Part shown: positions 26,042-34,600 of the stretch, one piece after another
Position numbering within the stretch: position 1 is the stretch's first letter
Layout of the letters: each line of letters begins with the position of its first letter
DNA from: Pyrinomonadaceae bacterium
GTDB taxonomy: Bacteria; Acidobacteriota; Blastocatellia; Pyrinomonadales; Pyrinomonadaceae
NCBI GenBank assembly: GCA_025054715.1
Contig: JANWYH010000001.1
Coordinates: 1 to 55,000, forward strand
Direction: 5' to 3'
Length of the DNA stretch: 55,000 nucleotides
Program-made: the position numbers and the translations under genes
Notes under the pieces: generated by a model
Seen by the model: the letters and a program-made list of their open reading frames with translations, nothing else
What the model was told of the DNA's origin: nothing
Database searches by the model: none

Positions 26042-26491
26042 TTATTCAGTAGAGGCAGTTTTTTCGTTGTTCAAAGCCGCTCTTAATGTATGCCAGCTTA
26101 AGCTTGCACATTTTACTCTTGCAGGAAATTCTAAAACTCCTGCAAAGACTTTTAACTTTCCAAGATGATTTTCTTCCACTTCAACATCCATCTTGCCTGT
26201 TACCATTTTGTGAAACTCTTCAAATAGCTTTTCAGCCTCTTTGATGCTTTTTCCTTTAACTGCTTGAGTCATCATCGAAGCGGATGCTTTTGATATTGCG
26301 CATCCTGAACCGATAAAAGAAATATCCTCTATAATTTCACCGTTTAATCGCAGATATAGTTTTAATTGGTCGCCGCAAAGCGGATTGTTTCCTTCTGCTG
26401 TTCTGTCGGCATTTTCAATTTCACGAAAATTTCTCGGATTTTTGTTATGGTCAAGTATAACTTGCTGATATAGTTCGTTTAATTCCGACAT
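26042..26491 (-). CDS. sufU: SufU iron-sulfur scaffold / zinc sulfurtransferase
   Basis: 149 residues from ATG 26491. In-frame codons up to 26512 would overlap sufS and are less likely; with 26491 the gap to sufS is 4 nt. It begins MSELNELYQQVILDHNKNPRN as in SufU. Conserved cysteines sit in GNNPLCGDQ, GSGCAISKAS and VKCASLSWHT; these bind zinc and accept sulfur from SufS in Gram-positive systems. The SufU insertion between the second and third cysteine (FHKMVTGKM) distinguishes it from IscU. It is the last gene of the suf operon. Confidence 0.93.
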   Translation of the reverse strand: MSELNELYQQVILDHNKNPRNFREIENADRTAEGNNPLCGDQLKLYLRLNGEIIEDISFIGSGCAISKASASMMTQAVKGKSIKEAEKLFEEFHKMVTGKMDVEVEENHLGKLKVFAGVLEFPARVKCASLSWHTLRAALNNEKTASTE

Positions 26492-26495
26492 AGCT

Positions 26496-27731
26496 TTAAG
26501 AAAAAATCTCAATAGTTTTCTTGACAGCTTCTACTAGTTTATCAATTTCTTCTTTTGTGTTGTAAAAAGCAAGTGAGACTCTTGCAGTTGCAGGCACATT
26601 GTAGAAATCCATAACTGGTTGTGCGCAATGATGACCAGCTCGAATAGCGATACCGTATTTATCGAGAATTGTGCCTATATCGTGTGGGTGAATTCCATCA
26701 ATGACGAAAGAAATTACGGAAGCTTTTTCTCTCGCATTTCCGATGATTCGCACACCTTCGATTTCACAAAGGCTTTTAGTTGCGTATTCAAGAAGCTCTT
26801 TTTCGTATTCGCAAGCGGCGTTGAAATCTATTGAGTCTAAGTAGTCAATTGCCGCACCTAGCCCAATTGCGGGCATTATTGGTGGAGTTCCTGCTTCAAA
26901 TTTTTCGGGTATTGCAGCATATTTTGTCTTTTCAAAGGTTACGCGCCGAATCATACCACCGCCGGTTTGGTAAGGAGGCATTTTTTCGAGCCATTCTTTT
27001 TTTCCATAAAGAACACCTATTCCTGTCGGAGCGAAGACCTTATGACCTGAAAATGCGTAAAAGTCTGCATCTAAATCCTGCACATCAACTTTTAAGTGAG
27101 GCACGGCTTGTGCTCCATCAACACATACTGGAATGTTGAATTTATGAGCGATTTTAATCATTTCTTTTATAGGGTTTATTGTTCCTAATGCGTTTGAAAC
27201 GTGAGTAATTGCAATTATTTTCGTTCGTTCACTTAGAAGGCTTTCGTATTCCTCCAAAATTAGCTCTCCGTTCTCGTTCATTGGTATTATCTTTAACTTA
27301 GCTTTGCGTTCTTCGGCAACGACTTGCCAAGGGACTAAGTTTGCGTGATGCTCCATTTGGGTAATTAAAATTTCGTCGCCTTCCTGGATAAAGGCTTTAC
27401 CAAAAGAGTATGCAACTAAGTTTATGGCTTCGGTACAGCCACGAACGAATATGCATTCAGAAGGATCGCGAGCATTTATGAAACGTTTTACTCTTTCACG
27501 TGCTGCTTCGTATGAGTTGGTTGCTTTCTGAGAAAGATAGTGAACCCCTCTATGAATATTTGCATGCTCTTGGCTAAGGTATTTGCTGATTCTTTCAATT
27601 ACTACTTTCGGAACTTGCGAAGAGGCTGCGTTATCAAAGTAAACCAATGGCTTTCCACCTACGTTTTCAGAGAGGATCGGAAAGTCCTGCCGAATTTTCC
27701 ACACGTCAAAAAAACTTACTGCTTGCTTCAT
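26496..27731 (-). CDS. sufS: cysteine desulfurase SufS
   Basis: 411 residues. PLP-dependent group II desulfurase that releases sulfur from cysteine for Fe-S assembly. PLP lysine is Lys231 in FSGHKVFAPTG, the catalytic cysteine is Cys369 in RAGHHCAQP, and PLP-binding HVSNALGT and VDGAQAVPH are present. The start overlaps the end of sufD by 4 nt, so it is coupled. With sufU it forms the SufSU transpersulfidation pair. Confidence 0.96.
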   Translation of the reverse strand: MKQAVSFFDVWKIRQDFPILSENVGGKPLVYFDNAASSQVPKVVIERISKYLSQEHANIHRGVHYLSQKATNSYEAARERVKRFINARDPSECIFVRGCTEAINLVAYSFGKAFIQEGDEILITQMEHHANLVPWQVVAEERKAKLKIIPMNENGELILEEYESLLSERTKIIAITHVSNALGTINPIKEMIKIAHKFNIPVCVDGAQAVPHLKVDVQDLDADFYAFSGHKVFAPTGIGVLYGKKEWLEKMPPYQTGGGMIRRVTFEKTKYAAIPEKFEAGTPPIMPAIGLGAAIDYLDSIDFNAACEYEKELLEYATKSLCEIEGVRIIGNAREKASVISFVIDGIHPHDIGTILDKYGIAIRAGHHCAQPVMDFYNVPATARVSLAFYNTKEEIDKLVEAVKKTIEIFS

Positions 27732-29026
27732 AGTCTCACGCTCAAACGATTCAAGAGTGCCTCATCTAGAGTCGCTTTTACAGATTCTAGTTCGATTTTG
27801 TTAATAATTTCTTCTGCAAAACCGTATGTTAAAAGGTTCTTTGCGAGCGAGGCTGGCAAGCCGCGGCTCATCAGATAAAAAATTTCTTCTTCTTCGAGCT
27901 GACCGACGGTTGCACCATGAGAACACTGAACATCGTCGTTGAAAATTTCCAGTTGTGGTTTTGTGTCAATTCTTGCATTGCTTGAAAGTAATAAATTTTT
28001 GTTCGATTGGTGAGCGTCGGTTCCTTTTGCTCCTTCACGGACAAAAATTTTACCATTAAAGACCACACGCGATTTACCGTCAACAATGCCCTTATAGTTC
28101 TGCCTCGATTTACAGTTTGGATGAAGATGGTCAATTACCGAATGAGTATCAGCAAACTGTTCTCCTGAAGTTAAGTAAAGACCGTCAACAAAAACTTCGG
28201 CTTTTTCTTTTGTGAACTTAGCGGATATTTCATGACGTGACCATTTTGCACCAAGTGTAATATTGGTTGAGTCATATATGCTTTCTTCACCAATTTCAAC
28301 ATCTGTCGTTGTGATATGGAAGGCGTTGTGGGATTCTCTCTGAATGCGATGATGCTTGAGAGTAGCTCTGTCTTCAAGGCTTATCTCTATAACGGCGTTT
28401 GTAAAATATCGGGCTTGCTCGCTCCTTAAATAAGACTCTATCAGTGTAGCTTCCGCTCCTTTTGCAACCAGTATCAAGATTCTGGGAGTTGCAATTACAT
28501 TTTCAGTCGAAACAAAAAGTATTTGTATGGGGACGGATACTTTCTGATTTTCTGGAATATGCAGAAACAAGCCATTTTCAATAAAAGCAGTATTAAGGGC
28601 AGTGAATCCGTTTCTTTGATATTGAACCTGCTTGGTTAATTTTTCCTCCAGAATTTCGTTGTTTGTTTTTAGAGCTTCGCTGAAGCTAAAAATCTCAATG
28701 TTACTTGCAGCTTCTAAGTTTGAAAGTTCCCTTATAAATTGTCCATTAAAGAAAACGAGGTAGCTTCGTTGAGTTTCTTTGTAGATAAGATTCTCAAGCT
28801 GTGTACTAGGTTTTTTTTCAACGGAAAGCGAAAATTGCTCACGTGTAATGGGTGCAGTATTGGTATATTTCCATTCTTCATCTTCGGGGGTCGGAAAACC
28901 ATTTTGAGAAAAGTACTCGAAGGCTTTCAGCCTTAAGTCTTTGAGCCAAGCGGGTTGGGTAGATTGAGAGAAACTTTTTTGAAAAAGCTCCTCGTAGAGA
29001 TTTTGTTTCTTTACCTGCGTAATCAT
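27728..29026 (-). CDS. sufD: Fe-S cluster assembly protein SufD
   Basis: 432 residues. SufD forms the SufBC2D scaffold with SufB and SufC. It has the beta-helix core typical of SUF proteins, with HHRIQRESHNAFH, the late GTDAHQSNKNLLLS and the diagnostic CSHGATVGQLEEEEIFYLMSR. Shine-Dalgarno GAGGTG precedes the ATG. It lies between sufC (8 nt gap) and sufS (4 nt overlap). Confidence 0.94.
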   Translation of the reverse strand: MITQVKKQNLYEELFQKSFSQSTQPAWLKDLRLKAFEYFSQNGFPTPEDEEWKYTNTAPITREQFSLSVEKKPSTQLENLIYKETQRSYLVFFNGQFIRELSNLEAASNIEIFSFSEALKTNNEILEEKLTKQVQYQRNGFTALNTAFIENGLFLHIPENQKVSVPIQILFVSTENVIATPRILILVAKGAEATLIESYLRSEQARYFTNAVIEISLEDRATLKHHRIQRESHNAFHITTTDVEIGEESIYDSTNITLGAKWSRHEISAKFTKEKAEVFVDGLYLTSGEQFADTHSVIDHLHPNCKSRQNYKGIVDGKSRVVFNGKIFVREGAKGTDAHQSNKNLLLSSNARIDTKPQLEIFNDDVQCSHGATVGQLEEEEIFYLMSRGLPASLAKNLLTYGFAEEIINKIELESVKATLDEALLNRLSVRL

Positions 29027-29034
29027 TTTTCACC

Positions 29035-29784
29035 TCACGCTGCTTCCTTAATCCAGTCGTAGCCTTTTTCTTCTAACTTTAAGGCAAGTTCTTTGTTGCC
29101 GGATTTGACAATTCTGCCATCGGCCAGAACATGAACGTAGTCTGGTTCGATATAGTTTAGAAGTCTCTGATAATGTGTTACCAAGATGATAGCGTTTTCT
29201 TTGCTTCTCAAGGAGTTAACTCCGTTGGCTACGATTCTTAGAGCGTCTATATCAAGTCCTGAATCTGTCTCATCTAGTATTGCCAATTTGGGTTCAAGGA
29301 CAGCCATCTGCAAAATCTCATTGCGTTTTTTCTCGCCACCTGAGAAACCTTCGTTGACTGAGCGTTTTAGAAAGTCGGATCCCATTTCAACAAGTTTAGC
29401 TTTTTCCTTCAAGAGGTCATTGAATTCTATCGGATCAAGCTCTTCAAGCCCGAGATGTTTCATCTTTTCGTTGTAGGCTATGCGGAGGAATTGAGAATTT
29501 GAAACGCCGGGGATTTCAATCGGATACTGAAAAGCCATAAAGATTCCTTCTCTCGCTCGTTCGTCTGGTTCCATTTCGAGCAGGTTCTTGCCTTCGTATA
29601 AAATCTCTCCTTCAAAAACTTCATAACCGGGATGACCAGCTATGACTTTTGCGAGAGTTGATTTACCGGACCCATTTGGTCCCATGATTGCGTGAACTTC
29701 GCCCTTTTCGACCTTTAAGTTCAAACCCTTTAGAATCTTTATTCCTTCGATTCCTGCTTGCAGATTTTTAATTTCTAATAACAT
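29035..29784 (-). CDS. sufC: Fe-S cluster assembly ATPase SufC
   Basis: 249 residues from ATG 29784, which has GGAG 10 nt upstream; a TTG at 29793 would add three residues and lie 1 nt from that site. ABC-type ATPase with Walker [11 protein letters not shown]-loop [11 protein letters not shown], signature FSGGEKKR and Walker [13 protein letters not shown]. The GEKKRNE form and the DETDSGLD box are SufC-specific. It powers SufBCD scaffold remodelling. Confidence 0.97.
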   Translation of the reverse strand: MLLEIKNLQAGIEGIKILKGLNLKVEKGEVHAIMGPNGSGKSTLAKVIAGHPGYEVFEGEILYEGKNLLEMEPDERAREGIFMAFQYPIEIPGVSNSQFLRIAYNEKMKHLGLEELDPIEFNDLLKEKAKLVEMGSDFLKRSVNEGFSGGEKKRNEILQMAVLEPKLAILDETDSGLDIDALRIVANGVNSLRSKENAIILVTHYQRLLNYIEPDYVHVLADGRIVKSGNKELALKLEEKGYDWIKEAA

Positions 29785-29851
29785 CTTTTTCAAACTCCAA
29801 AGTGACTTGAGTAAACTCTTGGTTTGCCTTCTTCAAAATGAGATTTTTGTT

Positions 29852-31288
29852 TTATCCTACCGAACCTTCTAGTTTTAATCCTAAAAGCTTTTGAGCTTCA
29901 ACTGCGTATTCCATTGGAAGCTCACGGAAGACTTCCTTGCAAAAGCCGTTTATAATCAAGGAGACAGCGTCTTCTTGCTTAATGCCTCTTTGTTGCAAAT
30001 AAAAGAGCTGTTCCTCACTAATTCTTGATGTGGTAGCTTCATGTTCGACTTTTGCTGTGTTGTTCATTACTTCGATGTATGGAAATGTGTTTGCTCTACA
30101 TTTGTCACCTATTAGCATCGAGTCGCATTGAGTATAGTTTCTTGCATTCTCTGCCTTTGGAAGTATTTTAACAAGACCGCGGTAGGAGTTATTTGAGTAA
30201 CCTGCCGCTATTCCTTTTGATACTATAGTGCTTCGAGTGTTTTTGCCAATGTGGATCATTTTTGTTCCTGTGTCGGCTACTTGTTTGTTGTTTGTGAGAG
30301 CAACTGAATAAAATTCACCTATGGAGTTATCACCTTGCAAGATTACGGAAGGATATTTCCATGTTATGGCACTGCCGGTTTCAACCTGCGTCCATGAAAT
30401 TTTTGAATTTTTCCCTCGACAAGCGCCTCGTTTGGTGACGAAGTTGTAAATTCCACCTACTCCATTCTCGTCACCGGCGTACCAATTCTGAACAGTTGAA
30501 TACTTAATTTCGGCGTTATCAAGTGCAATTAGTTCAACCACGGCAGCATGAAGCTGGTTTGTGTCAAACTGAGGAGCGGTACACCCCTCGTTATAGGCTA
30601 CATAAGCACCTTCTTCTGCAATGATTAATGTTCGTTCGAACTGTCCGGATTCTTGAGTGTTAATACGAAAATAAGTCGAAAGCTCCATTGGGCAACGAAC
30701 ACCTTTCGGAACGTAAACAAATGAGCCGTCTGAAAAAACAGCAGAATTTAAGGCCGCATAAAAATTGTCATTTATGGGAACGACTGAACCGAGGTATTCC
30801 CGGACAAGATCGGGATATTCTCTTATCGCTTCCGAAATCGGCATGAAAATAACACCTATCTTTTTTAGCTTTTCCTTGAAAGTTGTAGCTACAGAGACAG
30901 AATCGAAGACAGCGTCCACAGCGACATTAGCCAACATTTTCTGCTCAGAAAGCGGTATTCCTAGCTTTTCAAAAGTGCGTAGAAGCTCTGGGTCAACTTC
31001 TTCAAGGCTGTTTTTTTTAGGCTTCTTCTTCGGCGCTGCGTAATAGGTTATGTCTTGAAAATCTATCTTCGGATACTCGAAATTACCCCATCGAGGCTCT
31101 TTCATCTTTAGCCATTGACGATAAGCCTTCAAACGGAATTCAAGCATCCATTCAGGCTCATCCTTTTTTTTGCTAATGAGCTTGATGGTTTCTTCATTTA
31201 ATCCCTTTGGTATTGTTTCCGTTTCTATCTGGGTAACAAAACCGTATTTGTATTCTCGATTTGCTAATATTTCCAATGCCTTCGTCAT
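29852..31288 (-). CDS. sufB: Fe-S cluster assembly protein SufB
   Basis: 478 residues. SufB carries the nascent cluster with SufC and SufD. Family blocks seen are [82 protein letters not shown] and [21 protein letters not shown]. The protein is the first structural gene after the Rrf2 regulator, separated by 8 nt. Confidence 0.97.
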   Translation of the reverse strand: MTKALEILANREYKYGFVTQIETETIPKGLNEETIKLISKKKDEPEWMLEFRLKAYRQWLKMKEPRWGNFEYPKIDFQDITYYAAPKKKPKKNSLEEVDPELLRTFEKLGIPLSEQKMLANVAVDAVFDSVSVATTFKEKLKKIGVIFMPISEAIREYPDLVREYLGSVVPINDNFYAALNSAVFSDGSFVYVPKGVRCPMELSTYFRINTQESGQFERTLIIAEEGAYVAYNEGCTAPQFDTNQLHAAVVELIALDNAEIKYSTVQNWYAGDENGVGGIYNFVTKRGACRGKNSKISWTQVETGSAITWKYPSVILQGDNSIGEFYSVALTNNKQVADTGTKMIHIGKNTRSTIVSKGIAAGYSNNSYRGLVKILPKAENARNYTQCDSMLIGDKCRANTFPYIEVMNNTAKVEHEATTSRISEEQLFYLQQRGIKQEDAVSLIINGFCKEVFRELPMEYAVEAQKLLGLKLEGSVG

Positions 31289-31296
31289 AAAACTTA

Positions 31297-31761
31297 CTAA
31301 AAAATTCGATGAATCCTTTGAATCTGATGAAATTTCTGGTCAACCATTTTTTCGGGGGCAATAAGCTCCGCCAAAGTAATCTGCGAAAGAACGTTTCTTA
31401 TGATTTCGTGTAGCCCAACGATTACTGAGCGAATTCCACAGTCTTCTTTGTGAACGCAAATGTCAAGGACTCCTGTAAAGTTTTCACAATGGTTTTCTAT
31501 TCCTTTTTCTTCAAGAACCTTTATAACTTCGCTTAGCTTGATCTCCGAAGCCGGACGCGCAAGACAATAACCACCTTTTGTTCCTCTAGTGGCTTTAACA
31601 AAACCGGCCTTGCTTAAAAGCCACATCAGCTTTCCAGCGTTAGCTACAGAAATACCTTCACGCTCAGCTATTTGTGTTAAGGTTAAAGTCTCGCCTTCTT
31701 TAAGCAAGGCAAGTTGAACCAAGCAACGTAATCCGTATTCTTCTTGCGCTGATATTTTCAT
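31297..31761 (-). CDS. Rrf2-family Fe-S-sensing regulator of the suf operon
   Basis: 154 residues from ATG 31761, which has GAGAGG 7 nt upstream. The winged helix begins [18 protein letters not shown] and has a recognition-helix region with [29 protein letters not shown]. Three cysteines in the C-terminal loop ([19 protein letters not shown]) can ligate a [2Fe-2S] or [4Fe-4S] cluster, as in IscR/SufR. The position as first gene of rrf2-sufBCDSU implies autoregulation and control of the operon by cluster status, which is inferred. Confidence 0.9.
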   Translation of the reverse strand: MKISAQEEYGLRCLVQLALLKEGETLTLTQIAEREGISVANAGKLMWLLSKAGFVKATRGTKGGYCLARPASEIKLSEVIKVLEEKGIENHCENFTGVLDICVHKEDCGIRSVIVGLHEIIRNVLSQITLAELIAPEKMVDQKFHQIQRIHRIF

Positions 31762-31780
31762 TTTTCGGCCTCTCTTATAG

Positions 31781-31811
31781 AATCTCAAATCATTACTTTT
31801 ATGTCAAGATT
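31781..31811 (-). promoter_or_regulatory. suf promoter/operator region
   Basis: Read on the minus strand, TTGACA (31807-31802) is a perfect -35 box; the best TATAAG-like -10 is 22 nt away and a weaker GATTCT is 17 nt away. The same stretch has inverted arms AATCT (31781-31785) and AGATT (31807-31811), with CAT and ATG further in at unequal spacing. It is a plausible operator for the adjacent Rrf2 protein, placed over the promoter. Confidence 0.35.
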
Positions 31812-31875
31812 TGAAGTATCAATTGAATCAGTCTTTTTGTAGTTTTGAGCTTTTGATAGAATTTCCTAAAGAAAG

Positions 31876-32211
31876 ATGGAAGAGATTAGATTTGAAGATT
31901 TCGAGAAGGTTGATATTCGGGTAGGGAAAGTGATAAGTGTGGAACGTTTCGCAAAGGCGCGAAAGCCTTCATACATAATGAAAATAGATTTTGGCCCTAT
32001 AGGCATTAAGTGTTCCAGCGCTCAATTGACGGTATCATACAAACCGGAGGATTTATTAGGGAAGCTTGTGGTTGCGGTTGTCAATTTACCGCCAAAGAAC
32101 ATAGCAGGCTTTCTTTCAGAATGCCTAGTGACAGGTTTTCCTGATGAAGATGGTAAAGTTGTTTTATGTATTCCTGAAAGAGAAGTTCCTTTGGGGGCGA
32201 AGCTGTTTTGA
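31876..32211 (+). CDS. csaA: CsaA-type tRNA-binding / chaperone protein
   Basis: 111 residues, the exact size class of CsaA. The OB-fold tRNA-binding domain shows [55 protein letters not shown] and the ending VPLGAKLF. CsaA is a homodimer with export-related chaperone activity in Bacillus and resembles the C-terminus of MetRS. A TAGAAT box lies 13 nt before the ATG, so the leader is very short. It is divergent from the suf operon and followed by a strong terminator. Confidence 0.92.
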   Translation: MEEIRFEDFEKVDIRVGKVISVERFAKARKPSYIMKIDFGPIGIKCSSAQLTVSYKPEDLLGKLVVAVVNLPPKNIAGFLSECLVTGFPDEDGKVVLCIPEREVPLGAKLF

Positions 32212-32219
32212 ATTTGTTT

Positions 32220-32265
32220 GGCTGAAAGTAGTCACTTTATTGTGGACTACTTTCAGCCTGTTTTT
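32220..32265 (+). terminator. rho-independent terminator after csaA
   Basis: A perfect 14-bp stem, 32220-32233 (GGCTGAAAGTAGTC) with 32245-32258, an 11-nt loop and a TGTTTTT tail, starting 8 nt after the csaA stop. The convergent peptidase gene ends 27 nt further on; on its strand no T-run follows the stem. Confidence 0.88.
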
Positions 32266-32291
32266 AGGCTAGGCAAAGCAATAATGGAAGT

Positions 32292-34460
32292 TTATTTGAT
32301 TTGCTGAAGTTTGAATTTATATTCTTTTGGTGGTTCAGCTCCGAGGAGGTAGCGGACAAAATAATCCCATCGGCGACGCATCATATAAAAATTATCTTGC
32401 CCGTAGCTGTGACGGGCGTTTGGGAAGATTATCAAGTCAAAGTCTTTATTTGCCTTTATTAGAGCGTCAACTACAAGATAAGTGTTGTACGGCGGAACGT
32501 TATCGTCCATACCGCCATGGGCTAGCAGAAGTTTTCCTTTCAGATTCTTCGCATAAACTTGATTTGCCTGATCGTCGTAATTGGTTTTCCCGGTTTTTTC
32601 ATCTTTAATCATCAGGCCGATGTATCTTTCGCCCCAGTCATCTTCGTAGTTACGATTATCGTGATTGCCGGATTGTGAAACTCCAACCTTGTAAAATTCA
32701 GGATAGCGAAACATTGCTGCTGCGGCAGCAAAACCTCCGCCTGAATGCCCCCAAATACCTACTCTTTCAAGATCAATAAATGAGTATTTTGCGGCAAGTT
32801 GTTTTATGCCTTCGATTTGATCAGGAATAGTGTTATCTGCCATGTTGCCATAACAAACGTCATGGAACGATTTTGATCTACCTGGATTGCAGGTTCCATC
32901 TATAACAATTACGATGAAACCAAGTTCTGCAAGTGCTTGATGATCTTGTCTTGCCGGAATAAAAGAACGTGAACCCACGCCGCCACCTTGTGGTCCAGGG
33001 TATATGTAGTTTACAACAGGATATTTTCGACTTGTATCTAGGTTTGTTGGTGTAAACATTAGCCCGTATAAATCCCATCTCCCATCGCGCGATTTAACCT
33101 TTATCGGTGTAGGAGGTTTCCAGCCGGCAGCTAAAAGTTTCGATATATCTGCTTTTTCAAGCGTCATTATCAGGTTTCCATCTAAATCGCGTAAAACTGC
33201 GATTGGAGGTTCATCGGGTTTTGAGTAACTATCAACGAAATATTTACCGTCAGGCGAGAGAAAAATCTGATGATTTGCGTTTTCTGGTGTTAACAGTTTA
33301 AGCCCGCTACCGTCGAAGTTCACACGATAGAAATGGCTAAAGTAAGGGTCTCTACCTTCTTCCTTACCATTTGCTTCAAAAAATATAACGCGATTTTGCT
33401 CATCTACTCTTAAAATGCGTGTTACGACCCATGAACCTTTGGTTATTTGATTTTTTAGGTTTCCAGTTTTTAGATCGTAAAGATAAAGATGCCCCCAGTC
33501 GTCTCTTTCTGAATACCAGATGAACTCATTTGACTCAGGTAAGTAACGCCAATTTGATTCGCCCTGACCTGATTCGTATTGTGTTGCAACGACTTCTTCA
33601 TAAACAGTTCTAACTTCTCCGGTTTCTGCATCTGCTATCCTTAAAGTTGCGCGTTTGTGATCTCTTGATGAAGAAACGAAGGCTAAGGTTTTCGAATCTT
33701 TGCTCCACTGAACATCAGTAAACTCGCCATCACAGGCTATATCGTCACAAAGGGTTGATCGGCGGTCGTCAGGTGGCATTTTTAGCCGAATAATCTTGCC
33801 GCTTTCAACATCAATGATTACTCTATGGATTTTGATAATTTCTTTGTCTTGAGGAAGAGGATATTTCCATGCTTCTAGTTTAGGAGCTCCAACGTTTGTT
33901 GTCACGAGATACATATCGCTTACATGTCTTTGATCTTGTTGGTAAGTGGCTATTTTTTGGGAGTCAGGAGACCATAAAACAATAGGACGATCGCTTTTAC
34001 GCCAACCTGCATTATCGGTTGCATAGCCGAAGTCTTTTATGCCGTCGGTTGTGAGCTGTTTTTCTTCTTTTGTTTGTAAGTCTCTAATCCACAGATTCCA
34101 GTCGCGGATAAAGACGGCTTTTTTACCGTCAGGTGAGATTGATTCATTTGGGGCTATTGATCTGGGTTGTTGCAGTGGAACAAGATCTGATAATTGTTTG
34201 CTAGTCTTTCTGGAAAGTTCCGATGGATTTACTAAAACGTATTCGGTGCCTTCAGGAGTTGAAACTTGATACCAGAAGCTTCCGTCGGGAAGCCAATTGG
34301 GCTTTACGTTGGAACGATAAACCAGTGGATTGACGTTGTAATTTAACCATCTTTCGGCTCTCTGGTAATCTTCGTTTGTTAATTTTTCAGGCTGATACTT
34401 TGTTTGAGAAAAAGAGGTAAAGGCAAAAAGGATAACGAAAACAGTGACTTTTTTCATCAT
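32292..34460 (-). CDS. exported S9B dipeptidyl-peptidase IV-like serine peptidase
   Basis: 722 residues from ATG 34460. The signal peptide (MMKKVTVFVILFAFTSFSQ) supports this start over an upstream in-frame codon at 34526. An eight-bladed propeller-like N-terminal region (about 60-430) has repeated LWSPDSQKIA, VQWSKDSKTLAF and LSPDGKYF strands. The alpha/beta hydrolase domain has nucleophile Ser573 in IWGHSGGGFA (the common form is GWSYGG), Asp652 in HGGMDDNVP and His684 in NARHSYG. DPP4-type enzymes release dipeptides from N-termini, often after proline. It is probably periplasmic and used for peptide scavenging. It is divergent from the E2 gene. Confidence 0.9.
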   Translation of the reverse strand: MMKKVTVFVILFAFTSFSQTKYQPEKLTNEDYQRAERWLNYNVNPLVYRSNVKPNWLPDGSFWYQVSTPEGTEYVLVNPSELSRKTSKQLSDLVPLQQPRSIAPNESISPDGKKAVFIRDWNLWIRDLQTKEEKQLTTDGIKDFGYATDNAGWRKSDRPIVLWSPDSQKIATYQQDQRHVSDMYLVTTNVGAPKLEAWKYPLPQDKEIIKIHRVIIDVESGKIIRLKMPPDDRRSTLCDDIACDGEFTDVQWSKDSKTLAFVSSSRDHKRATLRIADAETGEVRTVYEEVVATQYESGQGESNWRYLPESNEFIWYSERDDWGHLYLYDLKTGNLKNQITKGSWVVTRILRVDEQNRVIFFEANGKEEGRDPYFSHFYRVNFDGSGLKLLTPENANHQIFLSPDGKYFVDSYSKPDEPPIAVLRDLDGNLIMTLEKADISKLLAAGWKPPTPIKVKSRDGRWDLYGLMFTPTNLDTSRKYPVVNYIYPGPQGGGVGSRSFIPARQDHQALAELGFIVIVIDGTCNPGRSKSFHDVCYGNMADNTIPDQIEGIKQLAAKYSFIDLERVGIWGHSGGGFAAAAAMFRYPEFYKVGVSQSGNHDNRNYEDDWGERYIGLMIKDEKTGKTNYDDQANQVYAKNLKGKLLLAHGGMDDNVPPYNTYLVVDALIKANKDFDLIIFPNARHSYGQDNFYMMRRRWDYFVRYLLGAEPPKEYKFKLQQIK

Positions 34461-34470
34461 TAGGCCACCC

Positions 34471-34499
34471 CTTATAATTTTATTGACCTTAGAATTCAA
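34471..34499 (-). promoter_or_regulatory. promoter of the S9 peptidase, near-leaderless
   Basis: TTGAAT (34499-34494), a 17-nt spacer and TATAAG (34476-34471). The -10 box ends 10 nt before ATG 34460, predicting a leader of about 4 nt although a GGGGTGG string is present. Confidence 0.55.
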
Positions 34500-34557
34500 G
34501 CTAAACCAAATCTTTGTTAATTGCAAAATCAGATTTTCGTCTTCGTTTGAAAGACCT

Positions 34558-34563
34558 TATAAT
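34558..34563 (+). promoter_or_regulatory. -10 box of the E2 gene
   Basis: A perfect TATAAT lies 37 nt before ATG 34601, which leaves a normal leader of about 30 nt with GGAGAG before the start. No strong -35 is visible at 17 nt. Confidence 0.4.
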
Positions 34564-34600
34564 TTTTATTGCAAAAATCTTCGGTTTTTTTGGAGAGAAA

